The notes: generated from the letters alone by a model not told the origin. A DNA stretch of 6,257 bases from Clostridia bacterium (GCA_017453085.1 JAFTKV010000016.1:1-6257), one strand, 5' to 3'; numbered from the stretch's first letter, positions 1-6,143 are shown. Numbers and translations are program-made.

Positions 1-198
1 GTCGATCATGATCCGCTCGCCCGTGGGCAGGATCAGCTGTGCCGCCTCGCCCTGTCCCACGTCGAGGACGTGGCGCTGCAGCTTTCCGTCCACATCCTCG
101 TGTCGGGCATTTGTCTGCCACGCCCATATCCCCGCGCCGCCTGCCAGAACGAGGACGGCCAGCAGAATGGGGGCAATCGTTTTGAATATCTTTTTCAT
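1..198 (-). CDS. ComEC/Rec2-type metallo-beta-lactamase-fold protein, N-terminal part (partial)
   Basis: This is a partial gene: 66 codons are visible before the left edge and the frame stays open. The product begins with two lysines and a hydrophobic stretch (about residues 8-27), which suggests an uncleaved signal anchor or a signal peptide, so the rest should lie outside the membrane. Residues 43-66 read HVLDVGQGEAAQLILPTG followed by ERIMID. This matches the opening strand of the ComEC/Rec2 C-terminal MBL-fold domain, whose usual form is LDVGQGD-x-x-L-I-x-x-P-x-G-x-x-x-LID. The metal-binding HxHxDH motif would lie beyond the edge. With only one hydrophobic segment before this domain, the protein is a stand-alone hydrolase domain and not full-length ComEC. 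Such proteins are annotated as competence-related, but their substrate is generally unknown. No Shine-Dalgarno sequence precedes the ATG, and a hairpin lies 13 bases upstream, so the start is less secure than for the other genes. Confidence 0.8.
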   Translation of the reverse strand, partial: MKKIFKTIAPILLAVLVLAGGAGIWAWQTNARHEDVDGKLQRHVLDVGQGEAAQLILPTGERIMID

Positions 199-211
199 CG
201 TCAAAGCCAAA

Positions 212-238
212 AGGACACCGATGGTGGGTCGGTGTCCT
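212..238 (-). terminator. Hairpin between the transketolase operon and the ComEC-like gene
   Basis: A perfect 10-bp stem (AGGACACCGA pairing with TCGGTGTCCT) closes a 7-base loop. On the minus strand it is followed by TTTT, then GGCTTT. It lies 8 bases beyond the stop codon of the transketolase C-terminal subunit, as expected for an intrinsic terminator. The T-run is short and interrupted, so termination is probably partial. No promoter is evident for the next gene, which may depend on read-through. Confidence 0.6.
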
Positions 239-246
239 GTCTCTTG

Positions 247-1191
247 TTATTTCTTCATTGCAATGGCTTCTTTTGCCTTGCGAACGATATTTTCTGCGGT
301 AAGACCGTAGAATTCCAGCAGTGCGGGAACCTTTCCGGAGCGTCCGAACTGATCCTCTACACCTACGCGGCGCATGGGAACGGGCAGACCCTCAGCCAGC
401 ACCTCCGCCACGGCAGAGCCCAGGCCTCCGATGATGTTGTGCTCTTCAGCGGTAACTACTGCACCGGTCTTTGCGGCAGAAGCCAGCAGGAGATCACGGT
501 CAATGGGCTTGATGGTACAGATGTCGATGACCTCTGCGGAAACGCCTTCGTTTGCCAGCAGCTCTTTGGCAGCCAGTGCCGCCTCCAGCATGATGCCGGT
601 TGCCACGATGGTCACGTCGGAGCCCTCGGACAGAATCTGACCCTTGCCGATCTCGAACTTGAAGGTGGCAGCGTCGAACAGCACCGGTACGGGCGCGCGT
701 CCGAAGCGCATATAAACGGGACCCTTGTGCTCGGCAGCGGCACGGAGAGCGGCCTTTGCCTCCACGTCGTCACCGGGGTTGAGCACTACCATATTGGGGA
801 TGGTGCGCATAATGCCCATATCCTCCAGGCACTGGTGGGTCGCGCCGTCCTCGCCTACGGTGATACCTGCGTGAGTTGCGCAGATCTTCACGTTCAGCTT
901 GGGATATGCCACGCCGTTGCGAACCTGATCGAATGCTCTGCCGGAGGCGAACATAGCGAAGGAGGAGCAGAAGGGGATCTTGCCGCAGGTAGCCAGACCT
1001 GCCGCAACTGCCACCATGTTCTGCTCTGCGATGCCGCAGTCGAAGAAACGATCGGGGTATGCTTTCTTGAAGTAAACAGTTTTGGTGGACTCGGCAAGGT
1101 CAGCGTCCAGCACCACGATCTCGGGATACTTTGCGCCCAGCTCAACGAGGCCATTGCCGTAGCTTTCTCTGGTTGCGATCTTCTCAGCCAT
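247..1191 (-). CDS. tktB: Transketolase, C-terminal (pyrimidine-binding) subunit
   Basis: This 314-residue protein is the C-terminal half of a split transketolase. With the N-terminal subunit it transfers two-carbon ketol units between sugar phosphates in the non-oxidative pentose phosphate pathway, in the cytosol, using thiamine diphosphate. Residues 52-59 (CGIAEQNM) hold the conserved glutamate (E56) that activates the cofactor's pyrimidine ring. Residues 107-124 (THAGITVGEDGATHQCLE) are the typical transketolase/DXS pyrimidine-domain segment. The region from about residue 188 onward is the C-terminal transketolase domain. Length is normal for this subunit. The ATG lies inside the last codons of the upstream gene, an 8-nt overlap, with GGAGG nine bases before it. 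This implies translational coupling and equal output of the two subunits. A DXS-like or other two-component thiamine enzyme is less likely, because the partner is clearly transketolase-like. Confidence 0.95.
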   Translation of the reverse strand: MAEKIATRESYGNGLVELGAKYPEIVVLDADLAESTKTVYFKKAYPDRFFDCGIAEQNMVAVAAGLATCGKIPFCSSFAMFASGRAFDQVRNGVAYPKLNVKICATHAGITVGEDGATHQCLEDMGIMRTIPNMVVLNPGDDVEAKAALRAAAEHKGPVYMRFGRAPVPVLFDAATFKFEIGKGQILSEGSDVTIVATGIMLEAALAAKELLANEGVSAEVIDICTIKPIDRDLLLASAAKTGAVVTAEEHNIIGGLGSAVAEVLAEGLPVPMRRVGVEDQFGRSGKVPALLEFYGLTAENIVRKAKEAIAMKK

Positions 1192-2017
1192 TGAGGGACA
1201 CCTCCCATGCGTTCAGTTCGTTCATGGCCTGCTCGTACTCCGGAGTCTTGGGAGCGTTGCCGTGCCACTTGTAGTTGTTTTCCATGTAGGAAACGCCCTT
1301 GCCCTTTGCGGTCTTGCAAATGATGGCGGTAGGCTTACCCTTTACGGTGCGCGCCTCGTTGAGGGCTGCTTCGATCTCTTCGAAGTTGTGGCCGTCGATG
1401 ACGATGGTGTGCCAGCCGAAGGCTTCAAATTTCTTATCAAAGGGAGTAGGATTCATCACGTCGGTAATGTTACCGCCGATCTGGAGACCGTTGAAGTCGA
1501 TCATCGCTACCAGATTGTCCAGCTTATAGTGGGCTGCCAGCATAGCGGCTTCCCAAACCGAGCCTTCCTGACACTCGCCGTCACCGAGAGCGGTGTACAC
1601 ACGGTACTTGCCGCGGCCTGCCAGTGCCATACCGCAAGCGGCAGAGATGCCCATACCCAGCGAGCCGGTAGACATATCTACGCCGGGAACGCCCTTCATA
1701 TCGGGGTGACCCTGGAAGATGCTATCGATCTGACGGAAGGTTTCCAGTCCCTTCACGTCGAAGTAGCCGCGAAGTCCCAGTGCCGCATAGTAGGCGGGGG
1801 AGCAATGACCCTTGGACAACACGAAGCGGTCACGCATAGGATCAGCGGGGTTTTGGGGATCGACATTCATTTCGGCAAAGTACAGATAGGTGATGATATC
1901 AGCCAGAGACAGCGATCCGCCGGGATGGCCGCTCTGTGCCTTGTAAACAGCGGTCAGCGCCCATTTGCGGACGTTCACGGCTGTTTTTTTCAGCTCTAAC
2001 AGTTTAGTAGAATCCAT
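1184..2017 (-). CDS. tktA: Transketolase, N-terminal (diphosphate-binding) subunit
   Basis: This 277-residue protein is the N-terminal half of the split transketolase and binds the diphosphate and metal end of thiamine diphosphate. Visible signatures are GHPGGSLS (residues 30-37), SKGH (68-71), the glycine-rich GSLGMGISAA stretch (118-127), and the thiamine diphosphate motif, which runs from GDG at 145-147 to the asparagine at 176 in FNGLQ. Length fits the family. The start at 2017 is chosen because GGAGG stands five bases upstream and the protein aligns from there. A longer reading from a TTG at 2068 would begin upstream of the likely transcription start. It overlaps the C-terminal subunit gene by 8 nt (shared ATGGCTGA), so the two form one operon. 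A perfect consensus promoter lies 55 to 83 bases before the start codon. Confidence 0.96.
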   Translation of the reverse strand: MDSTKLLELKKTAVNVRKWALTAVYKAQSGHPGGSLSLADIITYLYFAEMNVDPQNPADPMRDRFVLSKGHCSPAYYAALGLRGYFDVKGLETFRQIDSIFQGHPDMKGVPGVDMSTGSLGMGISAACGMALAGRGKYRVYTALGDGECQEGSVWEAAMLAAHYKLDNLVAMIDFNGLQIGGNITDVMNPTPFDKKFEAFGWHTIVIDGHNFEEIEAALNEARTVKGKPTAIICKTAKGKGVSYMENNYKWHGNAPKTPEYEQAMNELNAWEVSLNG

Positions 2018-2071
2018 GTTATCCTCCGGATTGTTTGATGGGGGTGCGCATAATGCGACAGTATACAATTT

Positions 2072-2100
2072 ATTATAGTCTATTTTCCGACACTTGTCAA
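2072..2100 (-). promoter_or_regulatory. Consensus sigma-A promoter of the transketolase operon
   Basis: On the minus strand, TTGACA (2095-2100) is separated by exactly 17 bases from TATAAT (2072-2077). Both hexamers match the housekeeping consensus in full. Transcription should start near 2065, giving a leader of about 48 bases that ends in the GGAGG of tktA. An 11-bp palindrome, CGCAT-A-ATGCG (2047-2057), lies in the leader. It could be an operator or may be incidental. Confidence 0.88.
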
Positions 2101-2136
2101 CAGATTCGGGGAAGTTTTTGTGATTTATCAGATTTT

Positions 2137-3015
2137 TTATTCCAACAGAACACTCACCGTGCTTTTATCTCGGTTAATAATGACAATTTCATTTTCCCTA
2201 AATGAAGTGCGATATGCACTTTCGATACCAAGATTTTTCAGATTCACCTGTTTGATCACTGTTCCATCGGTACGGCTGATGACAAACATCAGTTTATCTC
2301 CCAAGCGAGTTTTGCCGCCCCATTGATTATCGACCCAACCGGTACAATTTTCGCCGTACACAACTACATATTCATCGGAAATAGCTGTATCCTGTTGCCA
2401 GCAATCGTAGATCCCCAGTTTATTCAGCGAAATCTTCTGTACAATATCCAAGCTTTTCGCATCAACGATAGCCAAAACATTTTCGCTGGTTAAGACAGAA
2501 AGCAACGTAGGGGAAATCTTTTCTCCAAACGAATCATAGAAAAAGGAGCGTTTTTTGATCACTTGACCGCTTTCATCCAAAAGAAGAAATTTTGTTCTCG
2601 TGACTACCGTAGCAGTGTGATCATCATGAGGGAACACATGGCTTGCAGAGGTATATCGGGTTTTATAAATCAGCTCCCCCTTGTATGTGTAACACCACAT
2701 TCCTTTGATATCACTGATTAAATATACATATTTTCCATCAGGAGATACATTCACGCCGTACTGTCCGGAGTAAACGGAATCTGTCCAACACTCAAAACTG
2801 TAGGTTTCACCATTTTTCATGTACACCGTGATGCTGCCGGGTTTTGGGGCTTCATATAAATGATGAATCGCACCAATTACTTCGGTTTTTTCGACATATT
2901 CGTTGCTCGGATATTCTGTAATAAAACCGGAACGACAATTTTTTTCAGTATCGTAGGTTTCATATACCAACACGTCATACCAGCTAAAGCTCGGCTCTTG
3001 GTCGCATATGATCAT
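2137..3015 (-). CDS. Hypothetical protein with beta-propeller-like repeats
   Basis: This 292-residue protein was not recognised as a named family. It has no signal peptide or membrane segment, so it is probably cytosolic. It is rich in short beta strands ending in turns such as KNGE, SPDGKYVYLIS (91-101), DESGQ and RTDGT, the pattern of WD40/YVTN/PQQ-type beta-propeller blades. Tryptophan and tyrosine are abundant. A ligand-binding or scaffold role is possible, but no catalytic motif is visible. The gene starts 15 bases after the tadA stop. The AGGAG site abuts that stop codon, with an 11-base spacer that is rather long, so it is probably co-transcribed with tadA. Base composition stands out: lines 2161-2220 and 2401-2460 have 20 and 25 G+C of 60, against 38 of 60 at 3301-3360 inside tadA. 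This suggests recent acquisition. No in-frame start exists closer to the AGGAG, because a TAG directly precedes the ATG. Confidence 0.8.
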   Translation of the reverse strand: MIICDQEPSFSWYDVLVYETYDTEKNCRSGFITEYPSNEYVEKTEVIGAIHHLYEAPKPGSITVYMKNGETYSFECWTDSVYSGQYGVNVSPDGKYVYLISDIKGMWCYTYKGELIYKTRYTSASHVFPHDDHTATVVTRTKFLLLDESGQVIKKRSFFYDSFGEKISPTLLSVLTSENVLAIVDAKSLDIVQKISLNKLGIYDCWQQDTAISDEYVVVYGENCTGWVDNQWGGKTRLGDKLMFVISRTDGTVIKQVNLKNLGIESAYRTSFRENEIVIINRDKSTVSVLLE

Positions 3016-3030
3016 CTATCGAATCACTCC

Positions 3031-3549
3031 TTACTTCTTCTTCCGTTCCCGCAGCCTCACAAAAAACTCGTCCAGCAGCCCCCTGCACTTCTCTGCTTCC
3101 ACGCCCGATACTACCTCGGGGGTGTGGGGGAATCCCACCTCTCGCAGATCGCAGAGTCCACCTAAGCCGCCGGCTTTGGTGTCGGGGGCACCGTAGACCA
3201 CTCGCTTGATGCGTGCGGAAAGGATCGCTCCCGTACACATCAGACAAGGCTCCAGTGTGACGTAAAGAGTAGCTTTGTGCAGTCGCCAGCCGCCCAGCGT
3301 TTTGCAGGCCTCGTCGATAGCGGAGATCTCGGCGTGACCGAGGGCGTTCTTGCCGCTCTCCCGGGTGTTGTGGGATCGGGCAACTACGCCCTTCCCTTCC
3401 CACACGAGGATGGCACCCACGGGAACTTCGTCTTTGGCAAGGGCTTTTTCTGCTTCCTCCAAGGCGAGTGCAATATACGCCGCATCGGTTGTGCTCTGCA
3501 GATCGGTATCCGCTACGGGGACGGGAGAGGCGATCATTGTTTCTTCCAT
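3031..3549 (-). CDS. tadA: tRNA-specific adenosine(34) deaminase
   Basis: TadA deaminates the wobble adenosine of tRNA-Arg(ACG) to inosine, so one tRNA can read CGU, CGC and CGA. It is normally essential. The 172-residue product carries the full zinc deaminase signature: HAE at 72-74 (zinc ligand H72, proton-shuttling E74) and PCLMC at 101-105 (zinc ligands C102 and C105). EVPVGAILV (41-49) and the asparagine at 61 are also typical of TadA, as is the arginine/lysine-rich C-terminal helix. AGGAG stands seven bases before the ATG at 3549, which supports this start. It leaves about 20 residues before the conserved core, slightly longer than usual. A guanine deaminase or other CDA-family enzyme is less likely given the TadA-style EVPVGA and GGLGGLCDL segments. 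The gene is divergent from the membrane protein at 3641 and is followed closely by the propeller-like gene. Confidence 0.95.
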   Translation of the reverse strand: MEETMIASPVPVADTDLQSTTDAAYIALALEEAEKALAKDEVPVGAILVWEGKGVVARSHNTRESGKNALGHAEISAIDEACKTLGGWRLHKATLYVTLEPCLMCTGAILSARIKRVVYGAPDTKAGGLGGLCDLREVGFPHTPEVVSGVEAEKCRGLLDEFFVRLRERKKK

Positions 3550-3640
3550 TCAAAAACTCCTTCTATCGGCAGAAATCTCCGCCGTATAGTTTTATTGCGG
3601 CAGCTTATACTACATAGCGATCAAACAAAAGGAGACCGCT

Positions 3641-4030
3641 ATGAAACTGTTACTGCACACCGTTCCCACGCCCATCCTGCTCTTTGTGCTGGGAGCCGTG
3701 GGCTATCCGCTGATCGAGCTTCTCTGGCGGGGGCGCACTCACTGGACCATGTCGCTGGCGGGCGGCGTGTCCATGGTGCTGCTGCTCTACATCAGCCGTA
3801 CAGCCCTGCCCCTGCCCGCAATGTGGTTTGCAGGTGCACTCGCCATCACTGCGGTGGAGTTTGCCATCGGGTGCGCGGTCAATCTGGGGCTGCATTGGGA
3901 GATCTGGGATTACTCAAATCTCCCGCTGAATTTGCTGGGGCAGGTGTGCCTCCCCTTCACGGCGGTCTGGTTCGTGCTGTCGATCCCCGCCGTCTCCCTG
4001 TGCCAGATCATTGATCGGGCGGCAGGTTAG
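3641..4030 (+). CDS. Small integral membrane protein, PF06541-like (putative ABC transporter permease)
   Basis: This 129-residue protein has four predicted membrane segments (about 8-28, 38-53, 60-82 and 98-122). It carries two signatures I associate with the PF06541 family of Clostridia: GYPLIELLWRGRTHWTM (21-37) and WDYSNLPLNLLGQVCLPF (89-106). Family members are usually labelled putative ABC transporter permease, but no ATPase or binding protein is nearby and the true role is not established. AGGAG stands six bases before the ATG. A TATACT (3606-3611) could be a -10 box, but no matching -35 is visible, so its promoter is uncertain. The gene is divergent from tadA across a 91-base gap. Its TAG stop overlaps the TAA stop of the convergent CotH-family gene, leaving no room for a separate terminator. 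Confidence 0.85.
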   Translation: MKLLLHTVPTPILLFVLGAVGYPLIELLWRGRTHWTMSLAGGVSMVLLLYISRTALPLPAMWFAGALAITAVEFAIGCAVNLGLHWEIWDYSNLPLNLLGQVCLPFTAVWFVLSIPAVSLCQIIDRAAG

Positions 4031-5775
4031 GTAGGCAGTTTCGGGATTGCGGTATCCATCCATTTCGCCCGTTTTTCCAGGAAATCCCGCAGATATTGCA
4101 GCTGCTTTTCATAGGTGTTGGCTTCCTTACACCATCTGGATTGATAGCCGGTACGAACATCCCATACCTTCCAAACCTCGTAATTCTCTTGCTGGGAGCC
4201 ACCATTCAGCAGTGCGCCGTAGGTGTCGATGGTGTCGTTTGCCACGCTGAGCAGGCGATCACGCACCTCCTCCCAGCGTTGGGCAAGGCGGTCGCAGAAC
4301 TCCTCGTCCCGCATCAGGTAGGTGCACCAGTTATATTGGACGTAGGGGGTCTCATCCCCTTCCGTCGGCTTGCCGATGGTGATCCAATCGTCATAATTCT
4401 TGTTATCCCGGGAGAAATTGCCAAAGGCAAGATCGAAATCCCAGATCGGGCCCATTCGGATCTTCCCGCCCTTTTCCTTCACCAAAAAGCAGGAACGGCG
4501 AAAGCAGGAGTCCAGATTGTAGGCAAGCTCGTGAAGGATGATCCAATCCACGAAGCTGTCCACGTCGATGAACGCTTCGTAGCCCTCACCCTTTTTGATG
4601 GCGTTTTCAGCTTTTTGGAAGTAATCGGTGAGGAACTTCTTTTGCTCGTCGGTGATCTCCTCGAAATCGGGAGATTTGAAGGTAGCAAAGCGCACCAATC
4701 GACCGTCGGTATGGAAATAGTGTACCCCGTTGACGTCACCGGTAGGCGCCATTCCGCCGATCTCCAAAAGATAATCGGTGTCGACCTCCAAGGAGCCCTC
4801 CTCGATGTCAACGCGGCCGCCCGCTACCTCCATGTGCTCGCCCAGCGCGTACACGCCCTGATACTCTCCGTTGACGAAGAGATCCACGGGATAGGAGTGA
4901 GGCGACCAGACCAGCTGATCCAGCACCCGCCCCATCTCGTAGGCGAGAGTGTTGCGGATCAGCGATTTGTCAGCGTAGTTGGCCAGCAGGATCCAATCCC
5001 GATTATCGTCCAGTCCCAGCAGGGACTCTTTTTTATCCAGCTTGATCTTATAGGGCTTTTTATCCCACTTCCAAGTGGAATTGCCCCGTCCGCGGATGGT
5101 TCCGCTGACGTTGCCAATGGATTCGTACCCTTCCACGCCGGAGCAGTCCAGCGAAAAGGTCATCGTAGTGGTCAGATTGCGGTCGATGGTGTTGACCGCT
5201 TTTCCGTTTTCCAGAGTAATATTGACGATCGGCAGTCGGTAGACCGTACGATCCACCGTCAGACGATAGATCTTCACTCCGCCGTTTTCGTCGGTGACCT
5301 TACAGACGGCGTCGGCAGTCAGATCCACACCGCCCGCATCGGTCAGCGGAGCAAAGGACACCTCCCCACCCTCTGCCAGGGAGACCAGACGTGCATCGGA
5401 AAGAGTCGCCAGATCGGCGTAGGTATCATAGCTCAGTGCAAGAGTCGCCGTGCGGGTATCCTCGTCTACGGTAAAGGAAAGATCCTGCACTAAGGTAAGA
5501 TTATCTGCCACAGGCATAGAAAGGCTTACCAGTACGCCCGTCCCCTCGGGAGCAGGAGGAGTCACCGGCTCGGTGATCGGCTTCTTGTCGGTCACGTCGG
5601 GGGTTGTGACGGGATCGGTCGCGGGAGTAGTTTGCGTGGTAGTAGAAGGCACTGATTGGGACGTGGTCGAGCCGGAGCTGCCCACGGTTGTTGCAGATGT
5701 AGAATCAGCGCTACCGCAGCCCGCCAAAGCACTCAGCAAAAGCGATATAGTTAAAAGAAGAGAGAGGATTCGCAT
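4027..5775 (-). CDS. CotH-family (spore coat protein H/kinase fold) lipoprotein
   Basis: This 582-residue protein is predicted to be exported and lipid-anchored. Residues 1-20 form a lipoprotein signal ending in LAGC, with C20 as the lipidated cysteine. A Ser/Thr/Pro-rich linker (about 21-78) precedes a beta-sandwich-like domain (about 80-178) ending in a YRLTV strand typical of cadherin/Ig-like modules. The CotH domain follows: RGRGNSTW (228-235), KKPYKIKL (239-246), NRDWILLANYADKSLIRN (258-275), and the acidic WDFDLAFG motif (445-452), whose two aspartates fit the metal-binding site of this atypical protein-kinase fold. In Bacillus, CotH phosphorylates spore coat proteins. Clostridial lipoprotein versions are common and their substrates unknown. 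The start at 5775 is chosen for its lipoprotein signal and GGAG six bases upstream. A longer frame would begin at a TTG inside the -35 box. Confidence 0.9.
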   Translation of the reverse strand: MRILSLLLTISLLLSALAGCGSADSTSATTVGSSGSTTSQSVPSTTTQTTPATDPVTTPDVTDKKPITEPVTPPAPEGTGVLVSLSMPVADNLTLVQDLSFTVDEDTRTATLALSYDTYADLATLSDARLVSLAEGGEVSFAPLTDAGGVDLTADAVCKVTDENGGVKIYRLTVDRTVYRLPIVNITLENGKAVNTIDRNLTTTMTFSLDCSGVEGYESIGNVSGTIRGRGNSTWKWDKKPYKIKLDKKESLLGLDDNRDWILLANYADKSLIRNTLAYEMGRVLDQLVWSPHSYPVDLFVNGEYQGVYALGEHMEVAGGRVDIEEGSLEVDTDYLLEIGGMAPTGDVNGVHYFHTDGRLVRFATFKSPDFEEITDEQKKFLTDYFQKAENAIKKGEGYEAFIDVDSFVDWIILHELAYNLDSCFRRSCFLVKEKGGKIRMGPIWDFDLAFGNFSRDNKNYDDWITIGKPTEGDETPYVQYNWCTYLMRDEEFCDRLAQRWEEVRDRLLSVANDTIDTYGALLNGGSQQENYEVWKVWDVRTGYQSRWCKEANTYEKQLQYLRDFLEKRAKWMDTAIPKLPT

Positions 5776-5793
5776 ATATATCTCCATAGATGT

Positions 5794-5805
5794 AATTTGC
5801 AAATT
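5794..5805. promoter_or_regulatory. 12-bp palindrome at the CotH-family gene transcription start
   Basis: AATTTGCAAATT is a perfect 12-bp palindrome. It lies directly downstream of the -10 box of the minus-strand promoter and covers the expected start of transcription near 5800. That position suits a repressor operator. There is no second copy in the window, so an incidental AT-rich palindrome cannot be excluded. Confidence 0.35.
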
Positions 5806-5806
5806 C

Positions 5807-5835
5807 AGTATAACAGAAATCGACACGGATGTCAA
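5807..5835 (-). promoter_or_regulatory. Sigma-A promoter of the CotH-family lipoprotein gene
   Basis: On the minus strand, TTGACA (5830-5835) and TATACT (5807-5812) are separated by 17 bases. The start of transcription should fall near 5800, about 25 bases before the start codon. A housekeeping promoter argues for expression in growing cells and not only in a sporulation compartment. Confidence 0.82.
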
Positions 5836-5884
5836 GAGAGATGCACAAATCCGAAAGATTGGGGCGATTTTTTTGAAAATGCAA

Positions 5885-5913
5885 TTGACAAAGCGGCAAA
5901 AATATGCTATACT
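5885..5913 (+). promoter_or_regulatory. Sigma-A promoter facing the tRNA-Pro half and structured tail
   Basis: TTGACA (5885-5890) and TATACT (5908-5913) are separated by exactly 17 bases. Transcription should start near 5920. The first transcribed bases form a small hairpin, CGGCG pairing with CGCCG (5920-5936, 7-base loop), before the tRNA-like sequence at 5948. The promoter is of the strength normally seen in front of stable RNA genes and points away from the CotH-family gene. Confidence 0.82.
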
Positions 5914-5947
5914 ACCCTTCGGCGACAGATCCGCCGCAGATCCATAC

Positions 5948-5984
5948 CGAGGTGTAACTCAGTTGGTAGAGTGCCTGCTTTGGG
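5948..5984 (+). pseudogene. tRNA-Pro(UGG) 5' half, copy 1
   Basis: These 37 bases fold as the first half of a tRNA: acceptor strand CGAGGTG, TA, D arm ACTC-AGTTGGTA-GAGT, one G, anticodon 5' strand CCTGC, then loop TTTGGG. The anticodon is TGG (proline), and C1 and G37 also fit tRNA-Pro. The expected continuation (GCAGG for the anticodon stem, a TTCGA-type T loop, CACCTCG acceptor strand) is missing here and was not found elsewhere in the window. The copy stops exactly after position 37. It cannot make a functional tRNA by itself. A strong promoter precedes it. Confidence 0.8.
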
Positions 5985-6106
5985 CAAGGAGTCCGACCGC
6001 CGCCGGGGGCGGATGAAGGGAGGACGATCTTGGCGCAACGGTCGAAATTTTGTGAAGCGTAAGCGAACGAAAATTTCGGAAACCGTAAGCCGGGCGGACA
6101 AAGCAG
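5975..6106 (+). ncRNA. Candidate structured RNA built on the tRNA-Pro half
   Basis: This 132-base foldback has nested stems. CTGCTTT (5975-5981, inside the tRNA half) pairs with AAAGCAG (6100-6106). GTCCGACCG (5991-5999) pairs with CGGGCGGAC (6091-6099) with one A-G mismatch. CCGCC (6000-6004) pairs with GGCGG (6008-6012). ACGGT plus CGAAATTTT (6038-6051) pairs with AAAATTTCG (6070-6078), a GAA bulge, and ACCGT (6082-6086). The long arm is capped by GC-GTAA-GC (6057-6064), a GNRA-type loop. The layout is a three-way junction with a 25-base unpaired strand (6013-6037). With the promoter upstream and a T-run after the closing stem, it could be a roughly 195-base transcript. I do not recognise a known RNA family. 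A foldback mobile repeat of MITE type is the main alternative. Confidence 0.5.
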
Positions 6107-6114
6107 TGGTTTTT
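6100..6114 (+). terminator. Possible terminator closing the structured RNA
   Basis: The 3' strand AAAGCAG of the outer stem is followed by TGG and then TTTTT (6110-6114). Together with its distant partner at 5975-5981 this resembles an intrinsic terminator with a very large loop domain. The stem is only seven pairs and three bases separate it from the T-run, so efficiency is uncertain. Confidence 0.3.
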
Positions 6115-6143
6115 CATTCATTAATTCATTTTTGTATAGTTAT

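Noticed and set aside
70..1194. Long plus-strand reading frame of 374 codons opposite the transketolase C-terminal subunit
   Set aside because: It lies antisense to a clearly conserved gene, is rich in Cys, His and Gly as expected of a mirrored GC-rich frame, and has no ribosome binding site or recognisable motif.
1262..1999. Plus-strand reading frame opposite the transketolase N-terminal subunit
   Set aside because: It mirrors a strongly conserved enzyme and has no initiation signals.
2018..2068. Seventeen extra N-terminal residues for the transketolase N-terminal subunit from a TTG at 2068
   Set aside because: The TTG lies at or upstream of the predicted transcription start near 2065, and the ATG at 2017 has an ideal GGAGG.
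2101..2136. Possible terminator after the propeller-like gene
   Set aside because: Only a 4-bp TGAT/ATCA hairpin and scattered A/T runs are present, which is not enough for an intrinsic terminator.
2984..3553. 189-codon minus-strand frame overlapping tadA in another frame
   Set aside because: It is Arg/Ser/Gly-rich shadow sequence. The tadA frame carries the complete zinc deaminase signature.
4096..5493. Plus-strand reading frame of 465 codons opposite the CotH-family gene
   Set aside because: The minus strand has a lipoprotein signal, CotH motifs, promoter and ribosome binding site. The plus frame has none and is a codon-bias shadow.
5776..5835. Longer CotH-family protein starting at a TTG at 5835
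   Set aside because: That TTG is the first triplet of the -35 box, so it would not be in the mRNA, and the extension would bury the lipoprotein signal.
6010..6047. Hammerhead-like core (GGATGA followed by CGAAA)
   Set aside because: The invariant CTGATGA is not present and the required three stems around it do not form.
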